A stretch of 64,000 nt of DNA from contig NC_091134.1 of the NCBI RefSeq assembly GCF_041381155.1, positions 53,641,944 through 53,705,943 on the forward strand, in the 5' to 3' direction. This stretch comes from Argopecten irradians (Eukaryota > Mollusca > Bivalvia > Pectinida > Pectinidae). The notes under the pieces were generated by a model, which had not been told where the DNA came from, ran no database searches, and was given only the letters and a program-made list of their open reading frames with translations. Made by a program: the position numbers and the translations under genes. The first letter of the stretch is position 1. Each line of letters begins with the position of its first letter. Shown here piece after piece: positions 1-12,300 of the stretch.

Positions 1-59
1 GATTTGTTTACCTGCCCAGCAACAAGAGAACGGATGTGTAAGAAAGTGTGACGTAGCCA

Positions 60-262
60 AATGGTGGGCAAATTGAGAGTAGCCGGAAGTAGAATGACGT
101 AGTAATTTCATGTGTAGAAATTAGAACCCGGAAGGGGAATATTATCATCCAGCCAGCATCCATAGAAAATCAGCAACATCCTCCACTGAATTTTTCATCG
201 GTACTAAATTGCACATTTAAGACCACTTTTTTTATTCAAATTTGCACCCATTTCTCTGCAAG
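60..262 (+). promoter_or_regulatory. Putative promoter and 5' UTR of the SH3BGR-like gene
   Basis: The stretch just upstream of the first ATG holds an ETS-type site (CCGGAAGT near 83-90), a second GGAAG motif (CCGGAAGGGG near 128-137) and a CRE-like TGACGT near 95-100. No TATA box is obvious at a fitting distance. This composition is usual for TATA-less housekeeping promoters. The transcription start is not determined; the assignment rests on motifs and position only. Confidence 0.35.
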
Positions 263-307
263 ATGGTGTTGCGATTGTTCTACACATCAGTGACGTCCAC
301 TGTCGGG
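263..307 (+). CDS. SH3BGR: SH3BGR-like coding exon 1
   Basis: Fifteen codons from the ATG at 263 (MVLRLFYTSVTSTVG), ending at donor GTAAGG at 308. It forms beta-1 of the thioredoxin-like fold, the position of MVIRVYIASSSG in vertebrate SH3BGRL. There is no CXXC. Confidence 0.88.
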
Positions 308-3300
308 GTAAGGAATCTTTGTTTACATTTTTTGACAGTTCAATAATGCCACACCCACTTCTTAAAGATGAAGTCAAGTGTAGAAGGATCTTACGAATTG
401 TTTATTTTAACATAACTATGCAGCACGGATTTATTTAACACATTTGGCTAGTAAGCTTGTTCTACGTTAGATGAAGATCTGCTGACAAATCTTGAAACTT
501 GATAGTTTAGGTCATGGGTCAACTTTCAGTTTGATACATAATTGTAATTGTTGGTGTTTGTGTTAGTGCAATAGCACATGTAATGAAGAAGAAAGAATTG
601 AACTCTTAGCTCGGTTATTTTGTATAAAACTGAAACTTATGGACATTGCTAATTTATATATGTGCTTAAATAGTCATGCATATATATAGTGTATCAAAAG
701 GAGCAGTGTGGTTTCAAGGATTTATAAGTGGTTAGTCTTACACTTCTAAACACCATGCAAGATACCAATGAGCAGGGAATAAAAACCATCTTTCTCAAAA
801 AGTACATGTTCTTGTCTAGCTTATCGAGTGAAGAACACCAATGTAAAGCTTAATTTTCATGACATATATCTAATCCTTGCTTGAAGGACTTAAGATTTAG
901 AAGAAATGTCGCTATATATATATAAGGTATATCTTGATCTTGCCAAAGTTTTTAATTTTCACACCAGCGATTCAGGTTTTATTCCTGGTTGCAATTGGGA
1001 CACTCAACACTTTGTTGTAGTTAATAGAAAACAAAGGTAGTTATTTCCTCAAATCAGAGCTAGATTGACTTCTGAATCATTATGTTACAATACATGTAAA
1101 CTGAGATATAGACAGGAAATTGACTCTTATGCATACAGCAATATTATTCCAAAAACTTCCTATTAGTACTAAATTAATAGGAAATTAAAAAAAACCTAAA
1201 AGCAGCTAAAAGTTAAGCGTTGTGCATGTGCATGAGAAAAAGTTATCAAAGTAAAATGATGAATCTTTCCTAAAAGGTGTTATTTGGAATTTTATTCAAC
1301 ATGGGGGTCGCGGTGGCCGAGTGGTTAAGATGTCCTAGCATATTATCACAAGCCTTTCACCTCTGGGTCACTAGTTCAAATCCCATGTGGGTCAGTTGCC
1401 AGGTACTGACTGGTTTTTCTCCGGGTACTCCGGTTTTCTTCCACCATCAAACCTGGCATGTCCTTTTATATTTCGACCCTGGCAATTAATAGGACAGCAA
1501 ACTAAAACAAACAAACCAAATCATTTAACATGTTTGGTTAGGAAATGCTGGCCATGGCTACATTAATTTTCCATATATGATATATTATATCAATGTTTTA
1601 AGATTTGAAAATTTATTTTATCATTGTTTGTTTTACAAATATTGACTTGGATGTACATGTACTTAGTGTTTGAACAGTTAAGCACATGGATGCAAGTTAT
1701 AATGTTTTAAATGGTGTCATACATGAAGTCTGTTTTTGTAGAAATAATTGAATTGAAAAGTTTATAAACATGTTCATTGAATATTTTTTCAGCTTCAAAA
1801 GAAACAGGAACACATCAAGCAAGTACTGTCTGGTTATAAGCTTGAGTATGATATGATAGACATATGTGCACCTGAGAATGAAGAAGAAAAGAAATTTATG
1901 CGAGCCAATGCAAAGAGTCGAAAGACCGGCAGTGTTCCTCTTCCTCCTCAAATATTTAATGATGACACATACTGTGGGGTAAGCTTGTCACATTGGTGTT
2001 TAGTTTTATGTTCTAAGTGATGGCCTCCCCTTTATTTGTGTTGTATTGCCAAGGCTATATTACGATTGTGTTAATGTCCTAGTTGTAGAAGAAACTTTAT
2101 TAATTAGCTAACTTGTTGCTATATACACAAATCACTTTACAGAAATCACTTTGTAGTATGACACATCGTATGCTTGTTAATTGAATTTTTGTAAGATTAT
2201 GAAAAATTGAATAAGATAGCCCAGCGAACATCAGATTTGTAATTAACTGCTTTATCATGGAAGAAAAAAGAGAAAACAACTCATTCATAGCACCTGAATT
2301 TTATAACTTCTATAACAAATGGTAAAACAATGACTTATTACAGGATTATGAAGATTTCCAGGACGCAATAGAAGAAAATACTCTGAAGGTGTTGCTGAAG
2401 CTGGAGGATCAAGTGTCACAAGCAACAATCACTCTGTCGGTAAGGCCTTTATTCTACCGTTGGAATATTATATACATTAGATGTATTGTCAATCTGTCAT
2501 TTTGTTGTACTATGTTTAGTTTCAAACTATTAGGTTTCATAAAAGAGGATAAAATTGATTTTGTAATGGAAATGTTTGTTTTACAGATTTGATTTCCTGA
2601 GATTTTATGAGATCTCATTAACACCTGAGTACCCATACATTTTGTTTTTTTTTGTTTTCATATATATGCTTATTGTTCAATTTTAGTTGTATACGTACAT
2701 GTATTTATTGTTTGTTTTTGTGTATTGCTGTACATATTTTCTGTTACTTAATTAATTTGTTTATGTATTCACTGTTTACTGCCAAGTAGAAAAATAAAAA
2801 AAATGGTGTTCATCTCAAATCAAAATGCTGGAGTGAAAATATCCTTAGATATTTGTCAATATTGAACCTTTCAAGACTCAATCAAGCTTTCTTCATTATG
2901 TTTCAAAACTGTATCAAATTCCTAGATAGAATTCCTGTTTCACCATATTCATGAGTTTTTGTAAGATATTTTAGTTTAAGGTAGAAATTATAATGTATAC
3001 CAGTCTGTGTATTAATTTTTGTTTATAAAAAAAGGCACAAAACCTGAATACTTGCCATGCTATATAGGATTTATTAGTTAGGTTATTTATACCCCTCCTT
3101 TAGGAATTTTCTAACTTTAATACATTCTGTCCATGTTGTACATCAGGATGACGAAGAAGAAAAGAAAGATGAGGTAAAAGCATGGGCATGGAGTTATTCC
3201 ATACGGGGTTGTCATGGAGTTTTCAAATATCTGCAGACGTTTGATACCACCTGTATGAATGTGTGTGGATCTGTTATGTGATCCCAATGTTACACCCAAG

Positions 3301-6300
3301 ATTTACCAAAATGCTAAACCTTCATGGTTTTAAAGGCATTTCTGATTGTTTGATTGACCCAAATAGAAAAGGCTCTTCATGTAAAGTTATTTATTGTAAC
3401 AATATTGATCACCTCTATATTTAGTCGTTTACTATTTTAGAATGATAAATGGTGAAAATACTAACAGTTATATATGAATATACAATAATTTAGAGCTTGT
3501 GTTGTATGATATATACATATAAGATGTGTTTGTGTCCATTCATCTGACCTTTAGGCTTGTCTGTGCTCCATCTCCATTAATACTTAGTAAGGTAAATCCA
3601 CTAAAGTGATATGTTAGGTTGTATAATACCAAAATCACTATGACCTATACTGTGTGTTGCATACTAAACTAGGTAAAACTATAGTACATTTTATTGATTG
3701 AAAAACTGAATAAATGTAAACTATAAAAAAAATAGGTCGCTGTGACCTATACTTTGTTCTTTGACCTCATCAATAAAAAAAACTAAAACTTGTATGAGCT
3801 CTAAATTGGTCGAAATGATATTTAGGTTACAAATCTATGTGCATGGTAAATCTTGCAAATTGACTGTTATAATAAGGCAAGCCTAATAGGTAATTACTGA
3901 TGTTAATGCTGATCATGACCAAAACAGTTTGACCTTCACTGTAAATATATATTTACTAAAACTAATAGCAAGCAAACAAAAGTACCTATACAAATTAATA
4001 CATGTACCGAGACAGAAAGTTGTGTACCCAACTTTAACACAAGCATGCTGAACTAATTACCAATTAGTTGATTGTGATGTGTAATAATGCTGCTATTCTA
4101 TGCTGGTGTAAAATAAGGTACTATATATTAATCATTTATGAGACAGGTGGCTGATCAAATAGTACTGGTAAGAGGATATCTATCATAGGTGGATGTTAAA
4201 TATTAAGAGGATATATTGTATTTAACATAAATTTCATTTTCGTAGTATTTTTAAAACATGACTATTTTGAAATGATTTAGATGATGAATATAACATAATT
4301 ATCCTTGATAAGTTTCTATCCTTGTGTTTAGTGTAAAAGGGTATATATTTTCATATTCTTTTATCGATGGCAGTTCATGGTTAACATTTATCTAAATATA
4401 GAAAATAGCCAAAGAAGGAAAGGTATCAGTATTCCTGGCCTTTGCAGTCTTCTGAACATTATTTGTATCAAATGATCAGATTTCCTTTTTCAATTAGACA
4501 TAATTTGTTGGGAATTGAAACCATATGTTAGCTACTAAATCATGTGCTGTTTTGGCTTATATTCAACAAATTTCTAGTAAGAAAACAGTCTACAGTTCCT
4601 TTAATTTGAGATTGCTCCTTTTTAGTGGAAACTAAATGGTCTGAAATAAAGTATCTGTTGCATTTCACAAGGAGATGTGGTTAACCCATTGTGTAATATA
4701 TGACTGAAGCTCTGTGACCCAAGGTCACCCTCCATGTACCACTATTGATACTAGTAGTAGTGTTAGTGAAGGGACCATCAGCATTCCCTTTTACCACTAC
4801 CACATGTAGATCATACCCTGTCTGGCACATGTATAGCTCTACTGCTCTGTTACAACTGGGACCTCATGTGTGAGCCTATTCCTCCCAGCATGATATTGAT
4901 ACCTATTTATGTTTTCACTGACAACTTTTATAATGACTTATTTTGTGATGTTAATGTAGATAAAAAAAACTATATCTTGTTTTGTTTTTATATTGTGAAA
5001 CAAGATGAAAATGATAATATTTGTGAATTTTTGTAATTTATTGACTTGGCTCTCTAATGTTTGATCGGTTGATGGTATGTGTATAACCTTGTAATGTAGA
5101 AAGATAGTGAGATAGGGATGGTATATTACATGTAATTTGATCATAGGTATCTGGTTACATCAATGATACCCAGTAGTGTCTGCTCTAACATCATGTGTTC
5201 ATTGGGGAGAGGGAATAGTTTGTACTCTATCACAGGAGGGATGCACTAGATTAGTGTAGTGGAAGATACACTAAGGCCAAACTTGAGTAAATGTTAGCTA
5301 GATCGTTATTGACTGGCACCAGTTGCAATAATTACCATGAGGCCAGACTAGTCTACATATTAGCTTCTTATTGTCTAGTATTTCTAACAGCACATACACA
5401 TGTACAGTATATGCTGATAAGGCCAGACTTGTGTAAATATTATCTCTTAATTGTCTGAAATTATTACTACCATGTATAAGGCCAGACCTGTTTAATTGTG
5501 TGCTGAATATTGCAGGATCTCATGTCGCATACATTCATACATTATTCATAGTTACACTTTATAAGGGCTGGCATGTATATGTTAGTGTAAACAAAGTATT
5601 ATGCAAGGTTGTTAGGGCAAACAAAGTATTGTGAAAGTTTCTTATGCCTTAAAACCTTTCTGAATGTTAAATGTTAAGATCATAGTAAACATAGGAATAA
5701 CTACGTTTGGCCTAGAGTGCAGTATCTAATTATAGACCAGTGGAACACACACTGATTTATCCCACACGTGTCCGCCCACTATTTGTTACACATGTTGGTA
5801 CATATATTGTTCCTCTGAGTCTGTAACAAGACTATTTATATAGATAACTCTTTAGGATGTCTCAGTCTTACAACATTATATAAAACTGTGCAGTATAATA
5901 AGTACTCTTATAATTAATTTATTGTGTTAATGTTTATAGTTTAAAACATCCATTGCAAAGTATTGCATTGTTAGCTTCATATAAAAGTTTGCTGTTGTAC
6001 TTTACTGTACCGGGTATCTTAATTCTACATAATTGTTCAATGTATAGCTAAGATATTTAGAAAACCATGATCCCTTTCCTCCATCACCTAAGCTTTAGGC
6101 AATATATTTGTAGTTTAAAAATCATTTGAATTATTGGTTTGAGTAGAAAATTTGTTTGTTTGTTTGATTAATTTATGTCCTATTAACAGCTATGGTCAAA
6201 GAACTTATGATATCAGTTTTATATAAAGTAAATATGTTTTTGTAAATAATATATTGTTTTGTTCTGGGCTGATACCTGTTATTCTTTTCATTATGAATAA

Positions 6301-9300
6301 AATATTGTTAAAAAGGAAAAATACTTTATTAATGTAATACACATAGTGTTATGAAATTTCAAAAATTATCCATTTCTGAAAAAGTGAATTCCCATTAAAA
6401 ACTGTTATTTTCCGCAGGTTTAATTTCTTTCCAGTAAACATCATTGAATCCCACCCAAATAATGTTGGTCTTATAAGTTATTGGTAGGGAGATAAAAGGC
6501 GTTGTGTTGTTATAGGAGAAAACACCCTTAATAGAGGATGTTGCTAAACAGGAGGCAGAGGAGAAAGAGGATGGAGACAAACAGGAAGAAACAGATGGAG
6601 AAAAACCAGCGGAGACTACAGAGGAAGGTTCTGAAACCAAGACTGATGACAGTTCTGAGGATAAGGCTAAGGAGGGTTCAGAGGTCAAGGCTGAAGGTGA
6701 CACAGACGTCAAGGCTGAAGACGATTCTGAGGTCAAAGCTGAGGAAGGTTCAGAAGCAAAGGATGAGACTGTTGCTGGGGAGACCAGCGAGGAGGCCAAA
6801 CCAGCGGAGGAGGAGGTGACATAGTGTGGCCTGAAGGCAGCATGTGGTTTAAACCTCTCTCCTCATATAACCACTCATCAATACAGGGACTGCCTGTGTT
6901 GTGCATGGAGTGATCTCCCCTTCCAATACCTATTTAATACTGATGATTGCAGTGATAACTGACTGATGCCCTCCTGATCATGATGAAGATACTGCCATTT
7001 GAGTGTGTTAGTTACCTGGACCCCCTTTTTCCTGTGTGCTGAGGGATCATTGTTAAAATTTGAATCTACTTTAATAGGACATTATTTATTCAGTTTTCAG
7101 ATTTAATAGTCTCTCCTAGTTTTAATGAGCATGAACCATTTGAATTTAAAGTTTGAGTTGTTTGAACTGTTTGCCTGTATTTGTTTCAGATCTAAAATTA
7201 AATATGACATATATTAAGCCCTTAAGCACAATGATATTTTGAACATTGGATCAATTACTCACTGTAAAGGATTTTCTGAACTATGATAATGCTACTTTTG
7301 AAAAAAAAACTATTTATGAATAACTTAGATAAAACAAGATTAAGTCTCAACTGACCTATTTTTTACATCACCTGTTGTAAAATGTCTAGTGGTAAGCATT
7401 TTACAGTTTGACATAAAGTCAGATATTATAACAAGTAAGGGAAGTTAACTGGAATTCAGTATTTGTCATTGGTCATTTTATAGTATATTTAATCTTGGTT
7501 CTCTTTTAAGTGCTGTTCATTTCACTTGAAGCAGCACCGACAGATTGTATTACACTCTGAATGAGATACTGATATTCTATAATACATAGTTTATCTATCA
7601 CAGCTGGGATCTCATAATGTTATGTCATGTGTGACCCAGTGAATACGTGCATTCAAGTGTGAAATTTCAAAAGTGAAATAGAGCAGAAAATGTTGATATA
7701 TGACACCTCCACCCAGTAGTTTAAAGTTTTTCTGTCTGATGTGTGAAAAATGCTAAAAAAAAATCCTCTTGTGTTAGCAAACATGAAATGTGATGTAGTT
7801 GATGCATATTGGAATTATGAGCTTTGATCTCAATGCTGCAAGTTTTAAGAAGCAAATTGAGTTGTTTTACAGAAAATGTGTATGTAATAATATAAATATA
7901 CTGACATGATTTTCAATCTGATAGGAAGCATCTTTGTATTTACCGTGGTAACATAATTTACATGTAAATGGACTACATAAATGTCATCAATATCATCAAT
8001 TTTTCAAAGCTTTAATTTCTGTATTTATATTTATATCTTCTGAAGTCATCAATTTTGTGAGATATGATAATTACTAAAGAATTTGATATTTAAAGTGAAT
8101 AGTCGGGCAAAGAAAACCAGTCTATATGCGTTCATTAGCCTTCCAAAAGTTCTCACATATTAATACGACGGTCAAGTTCTGCTTAGTTTCCAAATCTGAC
8201 CATTAAAGTAAAGAAAAGTTAAAAACATTGAAAGCGAGGCTGCATGGAAATGTAACCACGGATATAGTGAGCCGGGAAGACGTTTTAGAATTTCCATACT
8301 TTAAATTAATTTCTTCGTACGCAGACAGATTTTGACGAGAGATTTTATTTTTCCATTTCATAAGAAATTATACTGGATACATTCACACCATTTTTACCGA
8401 CTTTAGACATCCTTGCCCGACTGTTCACTTTAATTAAGAATGAAGAAAATGACATTACCTGTGTACATGTGTGTATTTTATCAAATGATTTGTTCAGAGT
8501 ATGTTTTCTACTTTGTAGGACAGTAATTTACTGGTGTATATATTTATTACGTCAAATAATATTTGATAAGGATATAAATTTCCTTATATAATTCATTGGA
8601 CATAATGAAGAATGTAATATATTGCAGCCATTTCTTACATGCTATACATACCTGTGTCAGTAGATCTAGATCATACTAGCATTCACCTGGAGAGGACACA
8701 TGTTTAATAAAATTAGGATTATTTTTCACCTAAAAAAAACAATCTTGTGTTAACTTCTGATAGGAATCCAACTCGCAATAGTGTGTGTCTCAGTTACATC
8801 AAACATTACTGACAAGCCTTTATTAGGTATCTATATAGTGATAATCTATGACTGTGTTTATAGCCTAAGTTGCTAAGCATAATGTCATGTAAGGGTAGCG
8901 TTTTCTCACAGACTTCAGACAATCAAAATGTACGTTCAAGAGCAGATAACTCTGTTTTGTACAAAGATTATACACATTCTATAGATAATTCTTAGACTAT
9001 AAAGTTTAAGTATTTTGGCTGTTTTTAGGGTTATGAACCAGACAAAAACTTAGAAAGGGTATTAGGAGTAATGTCATTAATCTTGTTTTCTAACAGTGGA
9101 CTGGTCGATTATCAGGTTTAGTTATTGATTTGGGTAACAAGGTCGGGTAACAAGGTCAATCAAGGGGTTATATTTAACGCTTTAACGCTAATAACTGTTA
9201 CATATGTTTATTGCTTTTAAAAATTCAGGAAAAAGTCGATGAGCAGGAAACTGATAAAACAGGTGAAGATTCAGCCGAGGAAAAAACTAATGAAAAGGTT

Positions 9301-12300
9301 AAGGACAAAGATATTGCAGAGGAAACTGCGAAAGATACTGATGACAGAGAGGGAAAATCTGATGATAAATGTACTGAACAAGATACCGAAAAAGTTTCTG
9401 AACAAGACTTTGATAAAGTTGATGATGACGATAAATCCGAGGATAAATTAGAGGATAAATCAGAAGATAAAACCGACGATAAATCTGATGACAAAGTAAA
9501 TGTAGAAACATCAGATGATACGGATAAGAAGGATGAGGATGTAGTAATTGATAAAAAAGACGATGATGAAGAAAGCACAGCTAAATCTGATGAGGTATTT
9601 ACACATGCCTGTTCTGTATATGACGCTCTAACTAACAGCGCTGGGTGGTTGTACGGTAGCTCTGTTTGGCTAGTGTAGACTAACAGCTAGTATTATGGTT
9701 TACTGTGAGCATTTCATTATCTGTGTAGTTTATATAAGTTTTATGTATTGGTAGTGAGCCACTGTCACCAATTTCTTTTGTTCAGTTAATTAATGTAATC
9801 TTCTTGACAGTGACTAGCATTAACCTGTCAAATAGACTCTTAAATTTAACATCAGCGATAGAGAAATGATTAATGTGTGTTAATATTAGTGTGTATGTTG
9901 AATGGCAGTTACAAATTATCTAGTTATTGAATGTATTTTAAATAAAAGTAAATAGATATGATAATAATGTTGAGTTTTGTCCTGCATGGGTGAATGTTTG
10001 CGATGCCACATGATATGTATATTGCGTCTTCCCCATTGACTGTTTTTGTGATATTCCTGCATTTTTGTCACTTTAGGAACCAGAAGAGAAAGTAAGTCTA
10101 AAAGCTGGCCATTATCATAGTGTTTCTTTAGTGAATATATATAGACCCTCTGTAACTAATACTGCACACACCTGATAATAGTAAAGCTGCTATTTGTTAT
10201 TACTCATCGTAGTTCAATACTTAGTTATATAAATATGAGATATTTAGACAACTTTCAAAGTTCCTTCTTTTAGTTCTATTTCTTTGTTTTCTTTACTATT
10301 TATTTTCTTCCCTGTAATGGATACAGAATTTTCTACCATTATAACTGCCAGGTGTTACATGTAATACAACCTGGATGACACCAATTTCTAGTGACTTCCC
10401 TGTCTCTATCGGGGTATCATATTGTTAAGGTTTATGATGCATTTTCACAGGAGATTTCTATCATGTCATTCTTTTACAGCAAGTTTAAGTTATTGGTTAC
10501 AAAACACAAGTTCAATAAATATTATATTTCCGAAATTAGTTATATATATATTGATAGGAAAATTCTGACAAGGTTTTTGGGTCAGTGTTCAAGAAATCTT
10601 TTTCTCTCGAGATATGCTTAACTCGTCATATGAGCAGTATACCTTAGTTCAAATAAATTTAATATACATTAAAAGCAGTGTCTCCTTCACATGTCATAAT
10701 AACCTAAGCCAAGGACCATTAGCTGTCCTATATAGATCTTCCCTATATACAAGACAATATCAAAAGTAGTTATTCCCACGTGCACTTACACTCATTAAAA
10801 TTTTCTGAAAGACTGATATCATACTAAGAAATAATTATTTGTGTATTTCTTTGTTTAATTGCTAAATGAAGTTTGCCAGTTATAAAGGCTAAAGCATTGC
10901 ATTATAACTTGCTTTTTAAAGTCAAAGTTAATTTCATGCTGCACTACTTGAGCTTTTATTTGCAGGTTTTGTGACTTGATTATACACCATATATTTGATT
11001 TGCTAATAACTTTTTGAATTATGTATTTCATAACTATTTATATATTTTATTTCACAGAATTATTTGCATTTAATGCATGATCTATATTAAGAAATCAATA
11101 AATCAATACTGGTATACACATTTTAAAAAAATCTATTAATTAACAGTGTTCTTTTGATTGCAGCTTAAATTATTATCCCTGTTAATAACAAACTTTGTTA
11201 GATTTTAAGAATTAATCAAATTAACTATGACAATATTATATCAATTTACACTGAACAATACTGATTACAGCATAAGATATCATGTATTTATCAAATAAAA
11301 GGTACAAAAAGAGGCTACCCCTGAACCTGCAAAGGAACCCACACCACCACCAAAAGAACCCACACCACCACCAAAAGAACCCACACCACCTAAGGAACCA
11401 ACACCACCCCCTAAGGAACCAACGCCCCCACCTAAGGAACCAACGCCACCTCCTAAGGAACCAACACCTCCCCCTAAGGAACCGACACCACCTCCCAAAG
11501 AACCGACGCCTCCACCCAAAGAACCTACACCACCTCCTAAACAGCCGTCTCCAGAACCAGTGGTTGACTGGGAACCAGAGGACAACTCTTTGGAGGCGAG
11601 GAGAAGGAGACGGGCAGCTGAGAGGGCCGCGAAGGCTGCTGCAGCTGGAGAGGAGGCAGAAGAAGATCCTTCAGAGAGGAGGAGGCGGAGAAGAGAGGAA
11701 CGCGATACCGAGGACACAAGTGGGGAGTCGGCAGCCGAGAGGCGTAGGAGGAGGAGGAGAGGTTATGATGACTAGATACAAAGGTATACAGCATCCAATC
11801 TAGTGTGATGTGCTGCATTTAGTGGAGATGTGCATCCCTGGACTACTAGCATTAGTGTATGCTAGTCATTAACAGCATGGTCCTGATAAAGCATGCACAA
11901 GTTTGACCTGTGTGTGTGTGGATATAATCAAGAAATGACAAGAAGTTTTACCACGCCTCCGTTGTTGGTTTACAATTTACAATTAATTTGTCACAAACCT
12001 GTGTTGAAAGTTCTGCTGAGAATGGAAATGTTTGTTAGATTTGATGGTAAGTATTGAGATACACAGAACCTTTAAAACCTACTTAAGTTGATACTAATTA
12101 GCATGTATATTCTGTGTCCTGATGCCATTGTGTTTAGCTGCATACATTTTAATTGACGACATGAAACAAAGTTTTTATGGAACAGAAATCATGAGAAGAT
12201 AACAGCATGGGAAAAATGTCCTTTTCAGGCACCAATGTGTGTCTATACGACTATGATATGTCTGTGTGTATTTGTGTGTTCTAATTATGTGTGCATGGAG

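Larger units (their letters stand above)
2440..6515. other. Introns with only very short candidate exons
   Basis: Apart from the exon at 3147-3173 and two doubtful 21-nt microexons (4147-4167, 4402-4422), this stretch has no sustained coding frame. It is AT-rich. A partial SINE 3' end may lie near 6165-6200 (GTCCTATTAACAG). No other structure was seen. Confidence 0.5.

Noticed and set aside
3553..3595. Alternative short exon (acceptor CTTTAG, TAG stop within)
   Set aside because: Encodes ACLCSISINT then stop; no acidic character and weak sites.
6395..6799. 134-codon minus-strand frame opposite tail exon A
   Set aside because: Ser/Ala/Val-rich shadow of the Glu/Lys codons on the plus strand; no splice or start context.
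9225..9578. 117-codon minus-strand Ser/Leu-rich frame
   Set aside because: Antisense of the Asp/Lys-rich exon B; composition is explained by the sense codons.
11280..11717. 145-codon minus-strand Gly-rich frame and overlapping plus-strand His/Asn-rich frame
   Set aside because: Both are alternative readings of the EPTPPPK repeat; only the phase-0 sense frame joins the upstream exons.
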